NCBI GenBank assembly: GCA_016188675.1
Contig: JACPHJ010000093.1
Location: forward strand, 1 to 64,000
Origin: Planctomycetota bacterium
Lineage (GTDB): Bacteria > Planctomycetota > Brocadiia > Brocadiales > Brocadiaceae
Reading direction: 5' to 3'
Length of the DNA: 64,000 nt
The notes beneath the pieces are model-generated. The model was not told the DNA's origin and made no database searches. It was given only the letters and a program-made list of their open reading frames with translations. Positions 63,909 through 64,000 of the stretch are shown here, in pieces; the stretch's first letter is position 1; every line of letters begins with the position of its first letter. The translations under genes and the position numbers were made by a program.

Positions 63909-64000
63909 TTCTAAAATATGATGATAAAATCCATTGTAAATCCGAGTAGCTTGTTTGCAATTATCTTGTAATTATTGATTCCAGTCTTCATCAAAAGGCT

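Overview
The window looks like a chromosomal segment of an anaerobic, Gram-negative-type bacterium. It carries lpxK, a capsule/EPS export module, accD and a SulP carrier, a group-4-hydrogenase-like complex, and inorganic-carbon uptake genes. The gene families, the small 'RAN..K..GKSTGP' protein and the dispersed GC-rich palindromes remind me of planctomycetes of the anammox order (Brocadiales). This assignment is inference; I could not run a taxonomy search.

Layout. 1-5.5 kb: compact + strand housekeeping run (lpxK, small 2[4Fe-4S] ferredoxin, deoxyhypusine-synthase-like protein, endonuclease III-related glycosylase, dihydroorotase, YacP/NYN protein, VanZ-like protein). 5.6-10.7 kb: a PAS/GAF-only sensor and a 978-aa radical SAM protein of unknown function. 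10.9-16.8 kb: polysaccharide export lipoprotein, Wzc-like tyrosine autokinase, a charged one-TM protein and an O-antigen ligase/polymerase-like protein. 17-25 kb (mostly - strand): SLC13/ArsB-type carrier, a broken Fic gene with a small partner, MFS carrier, glutamate dehydrogenase, and a SulP carrier whose 5' end is present in three tandem copies.

25-43.2 kb is the most remarkable part. A - strand run reads dabA, dabB, hyfB-, hyfC-, hyfE-, hyfF-, hyfG- and fused hyfH/I-like genes. It joins a DAB-type inorganic-carbon uptake pair to a membrane-bound [NiFe]-hydrogenase-4-like complex. A second dabA-dabB pair is transcribed divergently from the same 0.7-kb intergenic region. Both DabA proteins keep the zinc-site residues. 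A GxxExxY gene flanked by inverted repeats has landed between the hyfG- and hyfHI-like genes.

43.4-49.2 kb: GNAT and DUF2156 proteins, then gap-pgk-rpe and accD, ending with tRNA-Asn(GTT). At 49.2 kb a large serine recombinase gene runs into the 3' end of this tRNA. The next ~5 kb resembles an integrated element: small ORFs, a ParB-like remnant, a zinc-finger/winged-helix replication-type protein and a divergent XRE regulator with a compact two-promoter switch. 54.4-59.7 kb is a graveyard of IS256-, ISL3- and IS1634-type transposase remnants with a few small genes. 59.7-64 kb: two GT4 glycosyltransferases and a SPASM radical SAM protein, probably part of a surface-polysaccharide region continuing beyond the window.

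The genes suggest an autotroph that invests in bicarbonate/CO2 supply coupled to ion-pumping redox modules. The link between the DAB and hydrogenase-like modules is inferred from gene order only.
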